Part shown: positions 36,249 through 48,907 of the stretch, in pieces
Numbering within the stretch: the first letter of the stretch is position 1
How the letters are laid out: every line of letters starts with the position of its first letter
Origin: Tetrapyrgos nigripes
Taxonomy: Eukaryota > Basidiomycota > Agaricomycetes > Agaricales > Campanellaceae
NCBI GenBank assembly: GCA_013368315.1
Contig: JAACJM010000017.1
Location: forward strand, 186,001 to 250,000
Reading direction: 5' to 3'
Length of the DNA stretch: 64,000 bases
Made by a program: the position numbers and the translations under genes
The notes under the pieces: model-generated
What the model saw: only the letters and a program-made list of their open reading frames with translations
What the model was told of the DNA's origin: nothing
The model's database searches: none

Positions 36249-38849
36249 ATGTCTTCTTCGACTACGCGTAGACGCTCTTCGCGTTTGGCTGAACTAGCTG
36301 TCCAAGCAACAGCTAACACTAGTGCTTCAAGTGATACTGTTGACGACCAACCGAAACGAAAACGTGCACGCATCTCTTTGGACTATGACTCTGAAGACGA
36401 AGACGAAGATGAAGAGAAGGTCCCTAAGCTGCGAGGCAATCGTGGAAAGCTTGAAAAGCTCACAGAGATTCCTTTGGACATTTTATTCGAGGTGCGTGGT
36501 ATTTATGTCTTCCATGTACTGCAATCGCTGACTAGGGTGTTCTAGATATTTGGATATTTGACTCCCTACGATGTTCTGCGATTGGCACGCACTACGAAGG
36601 GCCTCAGGACCCTGCTTATGAGCAAGTCGTCGAGTTCAGTCTGGCAAGCTGCTCGTTCAAATGTCCCCGCCTTACCATCGCCGTTGGCAGGCATGAGTGA
36701 ACCAGAGTATGCCAATCTCACCTTCGATGCGCGTTGTCATGTCAGTACCCACGCGCGCACATACCTACCCTTTGCCTTGTGTCTCAGTCTGATGTCATTC
36801 CATTTTCCAGAGCTGCAATTCCTTGAGGTGTGAAAACATCATTTGGCGTTTCAGCACTCGCCTTTGCAACAGATGTCTACCTTTATTGTGCGTTTGTCAA
36901 TTTTGGTGTGCCTGACTTTGGCTAATTCCGTTTACAAGGTTCACTCCTACGGAAAATTTGACCGCTCCGGATTTCATGCCCATGCTTTGGCAGTACAAGA
37001 AAATGCATGGCTATCTGCTTCTCGACTGCGTGCCTCATATTAGCATTACACCTGGAAAGGAACCTTGTGAGTATAGAATACTCTGGGCCAGCCACCCTAA
37101 CTCATCAAAAAATTTTCGCTAGTCCGCACAGCCTCAAAAAACCTCTCTCTAGAACGCGCTTATCTGCAGCCCCTGGTTGACCGACTCCTAAACGAGTACA
37201 GAAACACCAAGGACGACAGTTCTGCTCTGGCTGCATGGATCAAACTCAAAGTGAATGTCCAGCAGGCTCTTCAAGAGGCGAGTAATTCCCTGTGTGAATC
37301 AGAGCAAGTCTGACACCGTTCTGCAGGACACAAAAGCGTATGAACAATGGCATTCTGCTCGGCTAGCTAACCGGAGTGAGGAGCTTGAGAAGACTAGGGT
37401 TCGTCGGCGAGAAGCGTGGGTTTCCTACAACTTGGATTTCTCTTTACCTCACTCACCATCATCATCGTACAGTATTCTTCAGCGTTTGAGCAAACAGGGC
37501 TGGGAGAAAGAAGTCAAGTTTGTCAAGGAGCACCGAAGCTGGGATTTCAACAAACATGCGTTGGTCTATCAAACCAAAGATCTGACTGACCGTAGTGCGC
37601 ATATGTATTCTTTCTCTGTCTTTGATCGGCTCTGATAGACCATGTTCCTTCTAGTCTGGAAGAACATCGAAGAGCCCATGACCCAATTCATGGAACAAAT
37701 CCGAATTATCCGCATACGCAAAGAATGTCGACCTCGGTATACAATCTTACGGAAAGTCTATCCTGAATACGTGGATCTCCAACCACCAGATCTCCTTGTC
37801 CCCATCATCGGCGACGTTCTTCCCCTCAATCTCGTCAAAGAAATCGCCGAACAGCCATGCTCAGAGGAAGACCCTCTGGATGAAGATATCTTCCAACCCC
37901 TTCTCGACCTTCTTCCCGAAATTTCTCGCGCTTGGGCTTCTGAAGTGGAAGAAGAACTCGTCAAAATAGCCAAGGCAACCAAACCCGATTTCCAGCCTTC
38001 CTCTCTCAAGCTCGCAACGACTGTCTTTCAGTGTAATAGTCTATATTGCAAAGAACGCATGTCGTATGATATGATCCTCAAACACTCGTGTGCGACTTCA
38101 GCGAGATTCACGGCTCAAGGAGAGAGGAGACCTGAACAATTCTCGGGGCAGATAGAGGATGCCGACTTTTTTGGAGCTATGCCATGGAATGAGGGTGGGG
38201 ATAGGGTTAACTTTGATCTTGTAGGGTCTGCGAAGGCGAAAGTGATTGTAGAAAAGCTGGGGTTGGATCCTGCGATAACGACTGGGGAAAATTTGGACCG
38301 GGGTGATTATGCATTCGAGTGTACGCGGTGTAAGAGGAAGAGGGATGGCAGGGAGTGCAGATATCTTATGCGTTGGCAAAAGGCGGTATGTGTCTTGTTG
38401 TCTTGCATGATTTGTTTTGATTGACGAGACGACGTATCCCTTTCCGTTTTTGATTTTAGCTGAACCACTCCTGCAAGACCCAATTTTTGGTTAAGAACCC
38501 TCGTGAAGGACCTGAACATGAAGCCTTCCTTCGAGCTGAGACTGAAGCTGTCTTTGATGGGGATCGCAGACATTCTTGGGGCTGGGGGGCTAGGCCCGTG
38601 CAGAAGGCTTTGGCGTGTAAACATGAAGGATGCTCCCAAAGATTTTCTTATGACGGGTTCAAGCAGCATCTTTTTGACGTGTGCGTGGCTTTCCTTTCTC
38701 TTGTGAGGACTGATATTGATATTCTGTTTCCCGTTGCGTGTAGGCATCAGAAACGCAAAGTCGAGAGTTCTGACTGGACGTGGTCGGCTTGTGCGACGTT
38801 CTCGGAGGTGTATAAGGACCTCTGGGTTCCTGTGCGGAAGACAGCATGA
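36249..38849 (+). CDS. F-box protein with C2H2-like C-terminal finger, paralogue 1
   Basis: This is a probable substrate receptor of an SCF ubiquitin ligase. A Ser/Arg-rich, acidic N-terminus precedes the F-box (EIPLDILFE-IFGYLTPYDVLRLARTTK), which is split by an intron after LFE. A Cys cluster follows (SCNSLRCENIIWR...RLCNRC), typical of a zinc-binding fungal F-box group. The long middle exon (37642-38424) carries ILRKVYPEYVDLQPPD and MPWNEGGDRVNFDL. The C-terminal exons contain CKHEGCSQRFSYDGFKQHLF-DVH, spaced C-x4-C-x11-H-x4-H like a C2H2 finger, and SSDWTWSACATF. The order and motifs match paralogue 2 at 40587-43110. The target substrate is unknown. The gene contains several short introns, not all of which I resolved. 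Confidence 0.85.
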
Positions 38850-39262
38850 TTTGGTCAGCTCGAAGACGACAAGAATATGACTTAAATGACCAGACACATA
38901 ATGACCTAGACATTTCCTTATTTCTCGTCATTCTACATACCCATGTTACGGTTCTCTTTTAGCTCCTTAAGTACATTCACTATAACCCTTCCGTATAATC
39001 CGTAATTCTAGCAGTGCATAATGCGTTTTGTTGTTGTTAATCTTATACTACGGTTTCTTTTCCCTCTATTACTACCTGGAATGTATCATAGTTTTTTCTT
39101 GGTCTTTTCAATCAAGGAACTTTAGCATAATGCGTGAGACACTGCTGAGGTAGAGGAGGTTATTCCAGGACAGACATACATGGCTATATTGTTGATTGTA
39201 GTGCTACAGAAACATGATACAGCTTTCTACTTTACAAGTCAAAAGACCTCTATCCATACATC
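38850..39262. other. Convergent 3' intergenic region
   Basis: This is the gap between the 3' ends of F-box paralogue 1 and the ankyrin gene. It is AT-rich and probably both UTRs. No gene or repeat is seen. Confidence 0.6.
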
Positions 39263-40002
39263 TTAACCACTTCCAGGAGGACCCAGCCTGACTCCCTCCC
39301 TCTCCATTCTCTCCTTATCCTCCTCCTTCGCGCCCATCAAATCCAACAGCTCTCGTCTACCCATCTTCCTGTCTTCACCTTCACCAGACCCCTGTTCGTC
39401 ATTCACAAACATCCATACGCTCTCAATAGCGTTCGGCTTCCCGTGTCTTGGATTCGCTCCATGCTCAACGAGTAGTCGTACAAGTGCATGATGACCTTTG
39501 AAAACGGTGCCAGCGAGGATACTCTGTCCTGCGTTATTGAGACGTTCGGTATCGGCTCCACGAGATAGAAGCTCGCGAGAGAGATCGAGGTGTCCGGCAT
39601 ATGAGGATAACATGAGTAAAGTGTTACCTGGCAATGATTTTGTCCGGAATTTCGGAGCGGTGATTAGTGCTAGTAACGAGAAGAGTTCCTAGGTTGACAA
39701 GTGCTTACCCTGATGATTGGTCAGATTAACGGGAAGACCAGCATCAATTGCAGCAAGCAGAAGCTCCGAATTTCCTTGCCTCGCAGTGTCAAACATTCGG
39801 GCAGCAAAGTCAAGAGTTGCTGAAGACAAGGAAGATGGATCAGGCTTCGGCGGGCTTGCATTGGAGTCATGGGTTTGGTTTTGGTTTTGGTTTGGGACGG
39901 TTCCAGTACCGTTTACCATCAGAGTATCAGTAGTTCCATTCTGTGGCAGAAGAGATATCTTGTCAGTTGCGAGTTACCCGCACAAGCTGTACTGACCATC
40001 AT
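39263..40002 (-). CDS. Small ankyrin-repeat protein
   Basis: This is a short protein of about 200 aa with two to three ankyrin repeats. Visible units are NSELLLAAIDAGLPVNLTNHQ-GNTLLMLSSYAGHL, LSRELLSRGADTERLNNAGQS and HHALVRLLVEHGANPRHG, with the usual GADxxxxNxxG turns. It resembles single-domain fungal ankyrin proteins used as protein-interaction modules. The proposed first exon is only ATGATG, followed by an intron and an exon starting AATGGAACTACTGATAC. The alternative start is the ATG of MVNGTGTVPN at 39919. A second intron (about 39635-39710) joins NHQ to GNTLLM. The gene lies antiparallel between the two F-box paralogues. The C-terminus ends in GPPGSG. Confidence 0.8.
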
Positions 40003-40586
40003 GGCAGTTTCAGTAATCGGGACCTCGGCCCTCGGGGAATGGAAGTAATTTACGGAATATGTTTTGCTTCGCCGTTCGAACAAAACAAAGGCGAGGACAT
40101 TGCCGCTTTGTCCAAAACCTTGAACTTTAACATTTTAACCTCAAGTCCCTCGAGCATTAGCGAGACTTGCAGCTTGACATGCTCGCCGTTAATGGGACCT
40201 CTTGGCACAATTTCTGAATCTCGCGGCCTTCTCCAACAAACCCTTTCAGCAACCCGAAATGAAATCCAGAACATACCGCATAGAGTTAAGTAGGGAGTCC
40301 GTACCGTAACGAGAACCTTCTCGTCACATAAAAAGGTCCAGTTAGTCGCCGTACACTGACAGGCACATGATCATCACAACCTGCCTGTAGGCGTCAATCT
40401 TTCTCTTCTCTGACGACGTGTGCTCCAACCTCCCTGTATCCTTCACTCTCGAGATTCTGCTTTGCAACGTCCCTCTAGGCTGCGAACTTCCAGTGGCCTC
40501 GACGAGTCAACACTGATAGTTCATCTGGACGCTTCACCAAGCCCTGCTACCGCTAGACCATCCCGGATCCCCAAGCGCCGAACGCC
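40003..40586. other. Divergent promoter region
   Basis: This lies between the starts of the ankyrin gene and F-box paralogue 2. A 116-codon plus frame (39943-40293) overlaps it but shows no motif. I see no repeat or RNA. Confidence 0.5.
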
Positions 40587-43110
40587 ATGACTCCTTCACA
40601 TTCGTGCCACAGGAATTCGACTACGATCCAAAAGCCAAGAGGACCAATGGTGCTTAGAGGCAGACTCTCTAACTTACTGGACATGCCACGGGATATCATT
40701 TACGAAGTAAGTGGCGACCAAAATATTTGATTCGTACCAACATGACCTTCCACGTCATTGCACACTGCAGATATTCGGACACCTGGACCCACTTGACCTA
40801 CTGCGCCTCACAAGGACTTGCAAGAACCCTCTCAGGGACAACCTCATGGAACGACGGTCAATTTCCATCTGGAAAGCCGCTCGGTTTAATGTGGGACTGC
40901 CTCCGCCACCACATGATATGAGTGAACCGGCCTTTGCGGATTTGGTGTTTATTGGGTGTTGTCATGTAAGCTTCGTTTTCTCGGATTGTCCTGGCTGAAT
41001 CGAAATCTTCTACAGAGCTGCGGTTGTATGACGCGTCTAAATGAAAATATCTTCTGGATGATACCAACGCGTTTATGTGCTGGTTGTCGTTTGCAATTGT
41101 GAGTCCTTCCTGCTATTTGATTCTGTTTCGTTCAATGTTGATGCTCTATTCGGCAAAAGGTTCAAGTCACCTCGGATTCTCCTTGGATCTACCCCTGACG
41201 TTACAGAAGAAGAGCTCAAGTTGGCCGAATGCATTCCTTCTGACAGCTGCGGCTTCTACATGGAATCTATGTTCGAAAGTCACCTGGACGAGTATAGGGG
41301 GATGCAAGGCGACAAGGAGAGGTTGGAAGCTTGGTTTGATCGGAAAATCGCGTTGATGAAAGCGAGGCGAAAGGTACGCCGTTTCAGTGGCTACGGATGC
41401 CAGTGTCCAACGTAATCTTGTCGTCCTCGCAGCATGCAAAGTTATGTGATGAATGGGTCAAAGATAGAGAGAAAGAGCGTATCGATAAGCGAAAAAATGT
41501 TCGACAACGCCGTCAGAAAGCGTGCGTGCCGTATAAGCACATATTGTTGATCCAATCGGCTGACACTTCTACTCTGCGTCCAGGATCCTCCAAAAGCTGA
41601 GCGAATTGGGGTGGCAAGAGGAGATTGACAAACTGACGATGCGTAGTGATTTCTATTCACATCCTCTTGTGAGATCACCGAGGGAGTTGACTGACCGCAG
41701 TGAGTCCTGATCATTGCCTCGAGTGATGTGGAGCAGAACTTGAAGCTGATGTTGATTCCTTGTTCTTTCGCAGTATGGACAAAAATCCAGGATCCAATGA
41801 TTGCGTTGATGGAACAGAGTCAGGCTGTCCGGATGCATCAAGTCCATCGATCGCGCTATGAAGTCCTTCGCAAGATGTATCCAGTCTACTGCGATCAACA
41901 GGATTCTAGCCTCGTTCTTCCCAACTTGAGCGATATAATCAATATAAATTCCGTGAAGCAACTAGCTGAAAATCCCTCGAAACTTACTTCTGCAAATGGA
42001 GGCTCTGAATCTACAACCAATGTTATTGATACCAGCATAGCCTCTTCCGAGGAAGACAATATCTTCGGGTTCCTCTCCGATGCCCTTCCCTTTATATCCC
42101 AGTCTTGTTATAACGATAAATGTGCAGATCTCGTCTCCATCGCTCGTCAAGAAATCCCAGAATTCGAAATGTCAGATCTCTTTCTCGCGACTACCGTGTT
42201 CAAGTGTACTGCAAGCAGATGCCACAGTAGACTGAATCCGTCCTCCGCTTTCACCCATCCTTGTACTTCCTCGTGCTCATTTAGACCAGGTCCGCTACGA
42301 GAGTTGAAGAGAGATCAAGAATGGTTTGGATCGTCCCCGTGGAATTATGGAGGGCATAGATTGGTGTTTGATTTAGAAGCGTCGAAGAAAATGGGAGAGT
42401 GGATCGAGGCATTGAAAGTTGATCTAAAAGCAAAGTTGGAAATGGGGATGGAATGTGATGGCCTAGAGGAAAGAGTGCTGGATCCTGCGTCTCGGGATTT
42501 GACGGAAGATGATTTGAACCAGCTTTGCGTGGTTATGGAGTGTTCGTCGTGTTCGAGTTATGGACGGAGAATGATGATGTTCTGGATACATGCAGTGAGT
42601 TACTTTTCTCTTTTTCTCCGAACGTTCAGTGATAGACTCATGTATGGCACAGCTGAACCACATCTTTGACAATCACTATCAAAATGGTAGTGCCAGCGCA
42701 GATGATGTCAAGGTGTACACTCTTTTCGATATCGAAGAGAATGCGGCCTTTCTCGCAGCGGAACATGGGATGGTCATGAAATGTAGCGCGTCGACGCCAA
42801 GGCACCCTCCGAAGAAGAAGATCTTTGCTTGTAGTCACTGCAACCATTCGAGCCCTGCAGGTCAGGATCCTCAGTCTAAACTCAAACGGCAATGTCGATT
42901 CTCGAAAAAAGAGCTGATAGAGCATCTTCGTACTGTGTGAGTCTTCGAATTTACTAATGCTGCCATCTAGAGCTAGTAGCAACGAGTGCTAATTGGTGAA
43001 TATATCACAGGCATGGCAAGACATCCGCGTCACTTCAGCGAAGTGACTGGGAATGGACGGCGAATGTGTCTTCCGCTGATATTCCCAAGTACGTTCTTTG
43101 TACTTTGTGA
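40587..43110 (+). CDS. F-box protein with C2H2-like C-terminal finger, paralogue 2
   Basis: This is a paralogue of the 36249-38849 gene with the same architecture. It begins MTPSHSCHRNSTT, with the F-box MPRDIIYE-IFGHLDPLDLLRLTRTCK split by an intron at the same site. It shares ISIWKAARFNVGLPPPP, SEPAFADLVFIGCCH, RLCAGC, YEVLRKMYPVYCDQQDS and SPWNYGGHRLVFDLEA. The C-terminal Cys/His segment differs: CSHCNHSS...CRFSKKELIEHLRTVH, then a short tail with SDWEWTANVSS. The last exon runs on to a stop at 43108. An earlier splice there cannot be excluded. It is a probable SCF adaptor with unknown substrate. The pair likely arose by local duplication, with the ankyrin gene now between them. Confidence 0.84.
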
Positions 43111-43876
43111 TCCAAAGGACTCGAATGCGCTGGTGTTTGTACTATCATTTTGCTATTCACATGCTGTCTGGCTTCCTTGTTTCACCTTATAGATTGTCCT
43201 TGAAGGCGATATCCCTATGTACATCATATAGATACACGGTGCAGGCTACACATAAGTACTATACGCTAGAACTCAACTAGAAGACCAAATTTGTACATAC
43301 ATAGTAGACTAGACTCAATCGGCATTCCTCTTCATGTGGCCCCTGCTATAAGCAGCGTCATGGTCCTAAGTACCCGCGAAGATACGGAAAGTTATCAAAG
43401 TGATAAGCAGAGCACGCTTATGATTTTAAGCGTGTCGCGACTTTGTGGCTGTGCAGTATACTATGACGGACGCGTCCAACGTCGCTCTGGAGTCTGCACA
43501 GTTTGCTCTTTGTTTCCCGCTCTTCTCTCCGCGTATTTACTATCTTACATTCCTTTGTCATAGTCTTCTTGCTATTGCATTTCTTTTGAATCTAGGAACA
43601 CGCAAGCTGACTCACATTCAACTAAGACCATATTACTTGAGGATACTCTCAATGCTTGTCTAGTCTAGGTCAGCACCATAATACGCCATAGCTTCAGAAT
43701 CATTCGAAATCCATTCAAGCGGCTGTCTCAAGGTATCTCAGCCTTATAGAAAAATGACGAATCATTGGCAACATTTGTCATCGCGATCTCTCATCCAGCT
43801 GACTGAGCACCGAGGGATGATTTTCTACAAATAGCCTGGTATTTGGTTCTTTCTTCTTCACAAGTAACCAACTAAC
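43111..43876. other. Intergenic, no gene seen
   Basis: This lies between F-box paralogue 2 and the SDR gene. It has a small perfect hairpin (cacgctta / taagcgtg near 43413-43433) and motif-free frames. The last part is presumably the SDR promoter. Confidence 0.5.
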
Positions 43877-45084
43877 ATGTCCCAGAAACCAGTCTTTGTA
43901 GTCGCAGGTGAGGGTCCTCTCAGGACATGACGCGTCTCGCCTACTGACGAACGAGCAGGAGTTGGCCGTGGAGGTGGAACTGGTGCAGCAGCAGCGTGAG
44001 TCTCTTCTTATGTTTGCCTTTTGACCATCATCTCATCCTCAGCTTATCTGCCCAGTCATGCGTTTGCGAAAGAGGGCTATAGCATTGCTCTGATTGCACG
44101 AAGGGCGGAAGACTTGAAGGAATTCGAGGCCGAGCTGAAGGCTACTGGTGCAGAAGTGCGTACTATGACGTCTGCCTACTACCAAAGATCTCTCTCTAAC
44201 GGCGACTTCCACCACAGGCCGCATCCTTCCCGATCCCCTCGTATGGTCACAAAGACATCCAATCCGCCTTTACCCAAATTCGTTCTCGTTTCCCCCCGAA
44301 CGCGTATTCCCTCCGCGCAGCGTTGTACAACGCTGGAAATGGCGTCTGGAAACCTTTCTTGGAAGTGACTCCGGAGGACGTGCAGATTGTTACTCAATCT
44401 AATATTGAAGGGTCTTTTGCGTTTTCACATGAGGTTATCAAGGAATTTAAGGATAATTCCGTTGACCCGGTCACTGGGAAACGCGGTATCTTGATCTTTA
44501 CGGGTGCTACGGCGAGTATCAGGGGAAATGTTACCACCTCGGCGTTTGCTGCTGGGTGCGTTGTCGTCCTTTTCTTTGAGACTTGTTATATTGACTTTCA
44601 GTTGTATTCAGCAAATTCGCACTGAGAGCCTTGTCTCAAAGTCTCTCAAAGGAATTCGGAAAACAAAACATCCACATTGCTCATGTGCGTGTCTCTCGCC
44701 TCTACCTTGGAACATTGCTCCCATACTTACACACCACATTCCTAGGCTATCATCGACGGAAGCATCATTACTCCTCAGGGCAAAGAGAGGTATGGGGATA
44801 AATGGGATCCAAGTCCGGATGGCAAGTTGAAGCCTGAAAGCATTGCTGCTGTACGTCTGGGTGTTGGCTTTCTCTATAATGTCAAATCAGTAACTGACTG
44901 GTTCCATTTCTTCTGTATATCTTCGACTTTTTTTGCCTGGCTGTGATATTAGTCATACATCTACCTAGCGAAGCAAGATAGGTCGTCTTGGACATGGGAA
45001 TTGGATCGTAAGTCTTCAAGTCTGTCTTCGTCATGGAAGTGCTAACATTGATTTCCAGTCCGTCCTGCGCACGAGAAATGGTGA
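43877..45084 (+). CDS. Short-chain dehydrogenase/reductase, atypical active site
   Basis: This is a Rossmann-fold NAD(P)-dependent oxidoreductase assembled from about eight exons. MSQKPVFVVAGVGRGGGTGAAAA is the glycine-rich nucleotide-binding loop. HAFAKEGYSIALIARRAEDL and GAE-AASFPIPSYGHKDI follow, then LYNAGNGVWKPFLEVTPED with the conserved NAG, and GILIFTGATASIRGN with the catalytic-region Ser. The usual YxxxK is read as FAAGK in SAFAAG-KFALRALSQS, so the catalytic Tyr appears to be Phe while the Lys is kept. The end is AKQDRSSWTWELD-LRPAHEKW. Every junction listed keeps frame. A homologous group of fungal SDRs with the same F, as I recall it, suggests a genuine subfamily rather than damage. 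The substrate is unknown. Confidence 0.88.
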
Positions 45085-45509
45085 TCTGGGAGTCGAGTGC
45101 GGGAGTGACTTGAAGCCAACTTGAAGCATCGTTTATCGTGAAGAATTGTAATTGCATGGCCTCGTCCTGTAAAGTAACGCGACAGAGCTTGGCAGTGTTC
45201 CTTTGATAATCGAAACCCAACGCTACATGGGAAGCCATACTTGTTTTCACCCTGAGTTATGTACAAGACTATCCAGCGCCCGCTGTCTAGAGTGTCTGAG
45301 AGTGTCTGCCACTGTCGATTTTGTGACGATCTCGGATGTTTCTTGTCCGGAGTCATTTAGAACGACCCAGACAGGTCTATTAGTATCAGGTATCTGGAAT
45401 GATATATCGATTCCCGTTGCTAGTGACCAGTTGAGCAGTGCCTGCACCGCCGCACCCGGGCAGTGATATAAAAAACCGCGACTTGGCGATAACCAAGACT
45501 ATTACTCCC
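45085..45509. other. SDR-PLD intergenic region
   Basis: This is probably the SDR 3' UTR and phospholipase D promoter. Minus-strand frames (45247-45447 and 44882-45250) look somewhat protein-like but have no start, no family signature and overlap the SDR exons, so I do not call a gene. Confidence 0.45.
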
Positions 45510-48500
45510 ATGAGCTTCATTACCAACCTTATCCACCGAATCCCAGAGGGATTGGACCATGCCAGGGATGAAATCGTTGGTTCGTTCTAGCACTCGGAAA
45601 CATCGATCCTGTCCAACTAACAACCTCCGGTCGCAGGCCGCTTGAACCCTAACCGCCGTCACGACGACCCTGAGGAACAGAAAGCAGATGCTATCCGTGC
45701 AGAGATCAACGCTTCACACCGATTCCAATCTTTCGCTGAAGAACGCACTAACAACTTTGTCAAATGGCACGTCGATGGGCACGACTATATGTGGGCCTTG
45801 TCTGAGATGCTCGAAAACGCAAAAGAGTGTATCTTCATTTTGGATTGGTGGCTGACTCCCGAGTTGTACTTGCGTAGACCACCTGCGAAGCAAGAGCAGT
45901 GGAGGTTGGATCGTGTATTGAAGAGAAAGGCTGAACAGGGAGTTAAGGTCTACGTCGTCGTCTACAAGGAGGTTACCCAGACGATGTCGATGAGCTCCAA
46001 GCATACCAAGGTGAGCAATCAGCGCATATATGCAGTATAAATGCATACTCACCTATCCTCGTGTAGTGGGCCCTCACTGAACTCAATCCTAACATCCAAT
46101 GCATCCGTCACCCCGACCACATCGGGTCCAAAGACACTGTCGAATTCTGGTCTCACCACGAGAAAGTTGTCGTCGTCGATAACCACTTTGCCTGTATCGG
46201 AGGTCTCGATCTCTGTTTCGGTAGATGGGATACGCACACTCATCCCCTCGCTGACGTTCATCCTACTGCTTTCTCCGATACTTTGTTCCCTGGACAAGAC
46301 TTCAACAATGCTAGGATCATGGATTTCCAAAACGTTGGCGACTACGCTTCTAACCAGCTGTCGCTTTTGGAAAGTGCGAGGATGCCATGGCATGATGTAC
46401 ATATGACTTTGACGGGTCCGTGTGTTTTGGATATTGTCCAGCACTTTGTGGAGAGGTGGAATGAGATTAAGAAGAGGAAGTATAGGGAAAGCTCGGATGT
46501 CGATTGGTTGTCTTTTCCTCATAACGTGCAAGCCAGCCCTAATGAAGCAGTGGCGAGACATCCTCAAAGGGAGACGTGGTCTGGAATGGGTAGGAGGTAC
46601 AGGCAGAGATGGCATAGGATGGCTCATGGGGATTGTGAGTGTTGTGGCCTACTTTCTTTTCTTTCTGTTGCTCTGACCGTATTCTCGGCTAGCTGGTCCA
46701 CATCACCACGACGACGACGACGACTATGAAGACCATGAGGGTTACTACAAAGGGCCCAATCCTGCTACTTGTCGTGTCCAAGTCGTACGAAGTGTCTCAG
46801 ACTGGAGTCACGGTGTGCTTACAGAGCACAGTATCCAGAATGCTTGTGAGTTTCTCTGTCTATTTTCATATTCCTCCACTAACCAATCAACTAACGCCTA
46901 CTTTTCTTTCTTTCACCCTTTCACCTAGACATCCAACTCATCAACGAAGCCAACCACTACATCTACATTGAGAACCAATTCTTCATCTCTGCCACTGTCG
47001 ATGGTGACCAAGTCACTAACAGGATCGCTCAGGCTTTGGTTGGCCGGGTAGTCGCTGCTGCAAAGGATGATAGGAAGTTCCAGGTATGTTTTCCTCTTTT
47101 GTTTTAATATACCTTTTTTGTCTATATGTTTGCTGATGGCTTTCCCTTCTTCTCTATAGATTGTCATCGCCATTCCTGAAGTCCCAGGATTCTCGGGAAA
47201 CATCAAAGACGAAACGTCTCTTAAGATCATCATGGCTGCTCAGTACAGAACTATAAACCGTGGTGGAAATAGTATCTATGAGCTGATCAGGAAGGAAGGT
47301 ATTGAGCCGTGAGTAGTGAATTTTTATTTTTTCCTGCTTCTCTGCTACGAAAAGCCCCAAGCTTTGATGGTCCTCACGGGTTGCAGTGCGCTCTTGGCTC
47401 TCAGCTCGTTCTTTGTCTCCCTTTAATCGCTCGGTCGTATCCTTGCTTACATTCTTTCTTCTCCCATCCAGAATGGACTACATCCGTTTCTACCACCTTC
47501 GCGCCTACGACCGTATCAACTCTCCCACTTCCTTCATCCGCAACGTCGAAGAACGTTGCGGGATCTCCTTCCAATCAGCTACCGTCGCTCTCGCCCGTCT
47601 CTGGCTCGGCGATCAAGCCTTCAAAACCGATTCTGGAGACGAAGTTGAAGTGAAGATTAACGCCAATATCGAGACGAGTGAAGGTTTAGGACAGACTGAG
47701 AGGACTAGGGACAAGAAAGATAAAGACAAGGAACCTGTAGCGGTAAAGGTACCAGCGTCGGAAGAAGAGGCAAAAGAGATTATTAGGAAGTTTGAGAGGG
47801 CTGCGAGGGAAGTACGTGGTTTGGATCTTGATGGTGATGGACATGACGGAAAGGTTTCGGATAATGTTGTACAACATATGTTAGAAGATACGACAGCGTT
47901 GGCTCAGGAACAATGGGATGGTAGTGATGAGGAAGAGTTGGCATCGTGAGTGCTGCTTCTGTCATTAGAGGCATGATAACTGACCTTCATTGACAGATAC
48001 GTTTCCGAGCTCTTGTACATCCATTCCAAGGTCATGATTGTTGATGACAGACGCGTCATTGTGAGTTTTGTAAGCTTTGGATCTGTTGAACAGTGTCTAA
48101 CAATCACTTTGATAGATGGGTTCCGCCAACATCAATGACCGTTCTCAGAAGGGTGATGGTGACTCTGAGATTGCTCTAGTCGTGGAAGATAATGACATGA
48201 TCAAGTCCAAGATGAATGGGGAGGATTACATGGCTGCCAGATTTGCTGCTACGTTGAGAAGGCAGCTATACAAAGGTCTGTCTATCACTTCTTACTTTTT
48301 ATAATTCCATAGGTACGATGCTGACCTGCTCTACGTTTCTGTACAGAACATCTTGGTCTCATCCCACCTCAAAACCCAAATCACTCCTCTCGTCACCCTA
48401 CTTCCTTCATGCGTCCTGCTCCTCACCCCAATGACGACGAAACCGACTCTCGTGAGGATCAACTGGTTGCTGACCCTCTCTCGGAAGAGACTACGAATTT

Positions 48501-48907
48501 ATGGAGGGACACTGCTAGGAAGAACAGGGAAATCTTCACGGAGATCTTTAGGCCTGTGCCAACTAACTTGGTCAGGGACTGGAAGGCTTACGAAGTATGT
48601 TATGCATATTGGATCAGATCATAGATTTATGGCTGACTTGTGTATTCATCAGAATTACGTCCCCAAAGTCAGAACCGGCCACGTTGTTCCTGATGTTACT
48701 CTGGAACGAGTCAAGTCCCGACTGGCTGAAGTGAAGGGAGCGTTGGTTGAGTGCCCACTTGTATGTGTTCCTTCATCTTTCGCGTGTGTGATGCGACTAC
48801 AACGACTAACATGTCTAATTTTACAGGACTTCTTGATTGACGAGCATGAATTTGTGCAAGGACCCGAATGGAAAGGTCTCAATCCTACCCTGCCCATCTA
48901 CATCTAG
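45510..48907 (+). CDS. Phospholipase D, short form without PX/PH
   Basis: The enzyme hydrolyses phosphatidylcholine-type lipids to phosphatidic acid, or transphosphatidylates. Both catalytic HKD motifs are present: HHEKVVVVDNHFACIGGLD in the N-terminal half and IHSKVMIVDDRRVIMGSANINDRS in the C-terminal half. Conserved blocks between them include YIYIENQFFIS and RIAQALVGRVVAA. The start MSFITNLIHRIPEGLDHARDEIV is followed directly by the PLD core, so the PX and PH domains of Spo14-type enzymes are missing, as in the short fungal PLD class. A charged insert of about 110 residues (47640-47945; Lys/Glu then Asp/Glu-rich) sits between motif blocks just before the second HKD. The protein is about 860 aa with roughly ten introns. 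It is convergent with the G-alpha gene. Confidence 0.92.

Noticed and set aside
44882..45447. Protein-like minus-strand frames downstream of the SDR gene
   Set aside because: They overlap in-frame SDR exons, lack a start and match no family I know. An idea that they were a checkpoint-protein remnant could not be supported.
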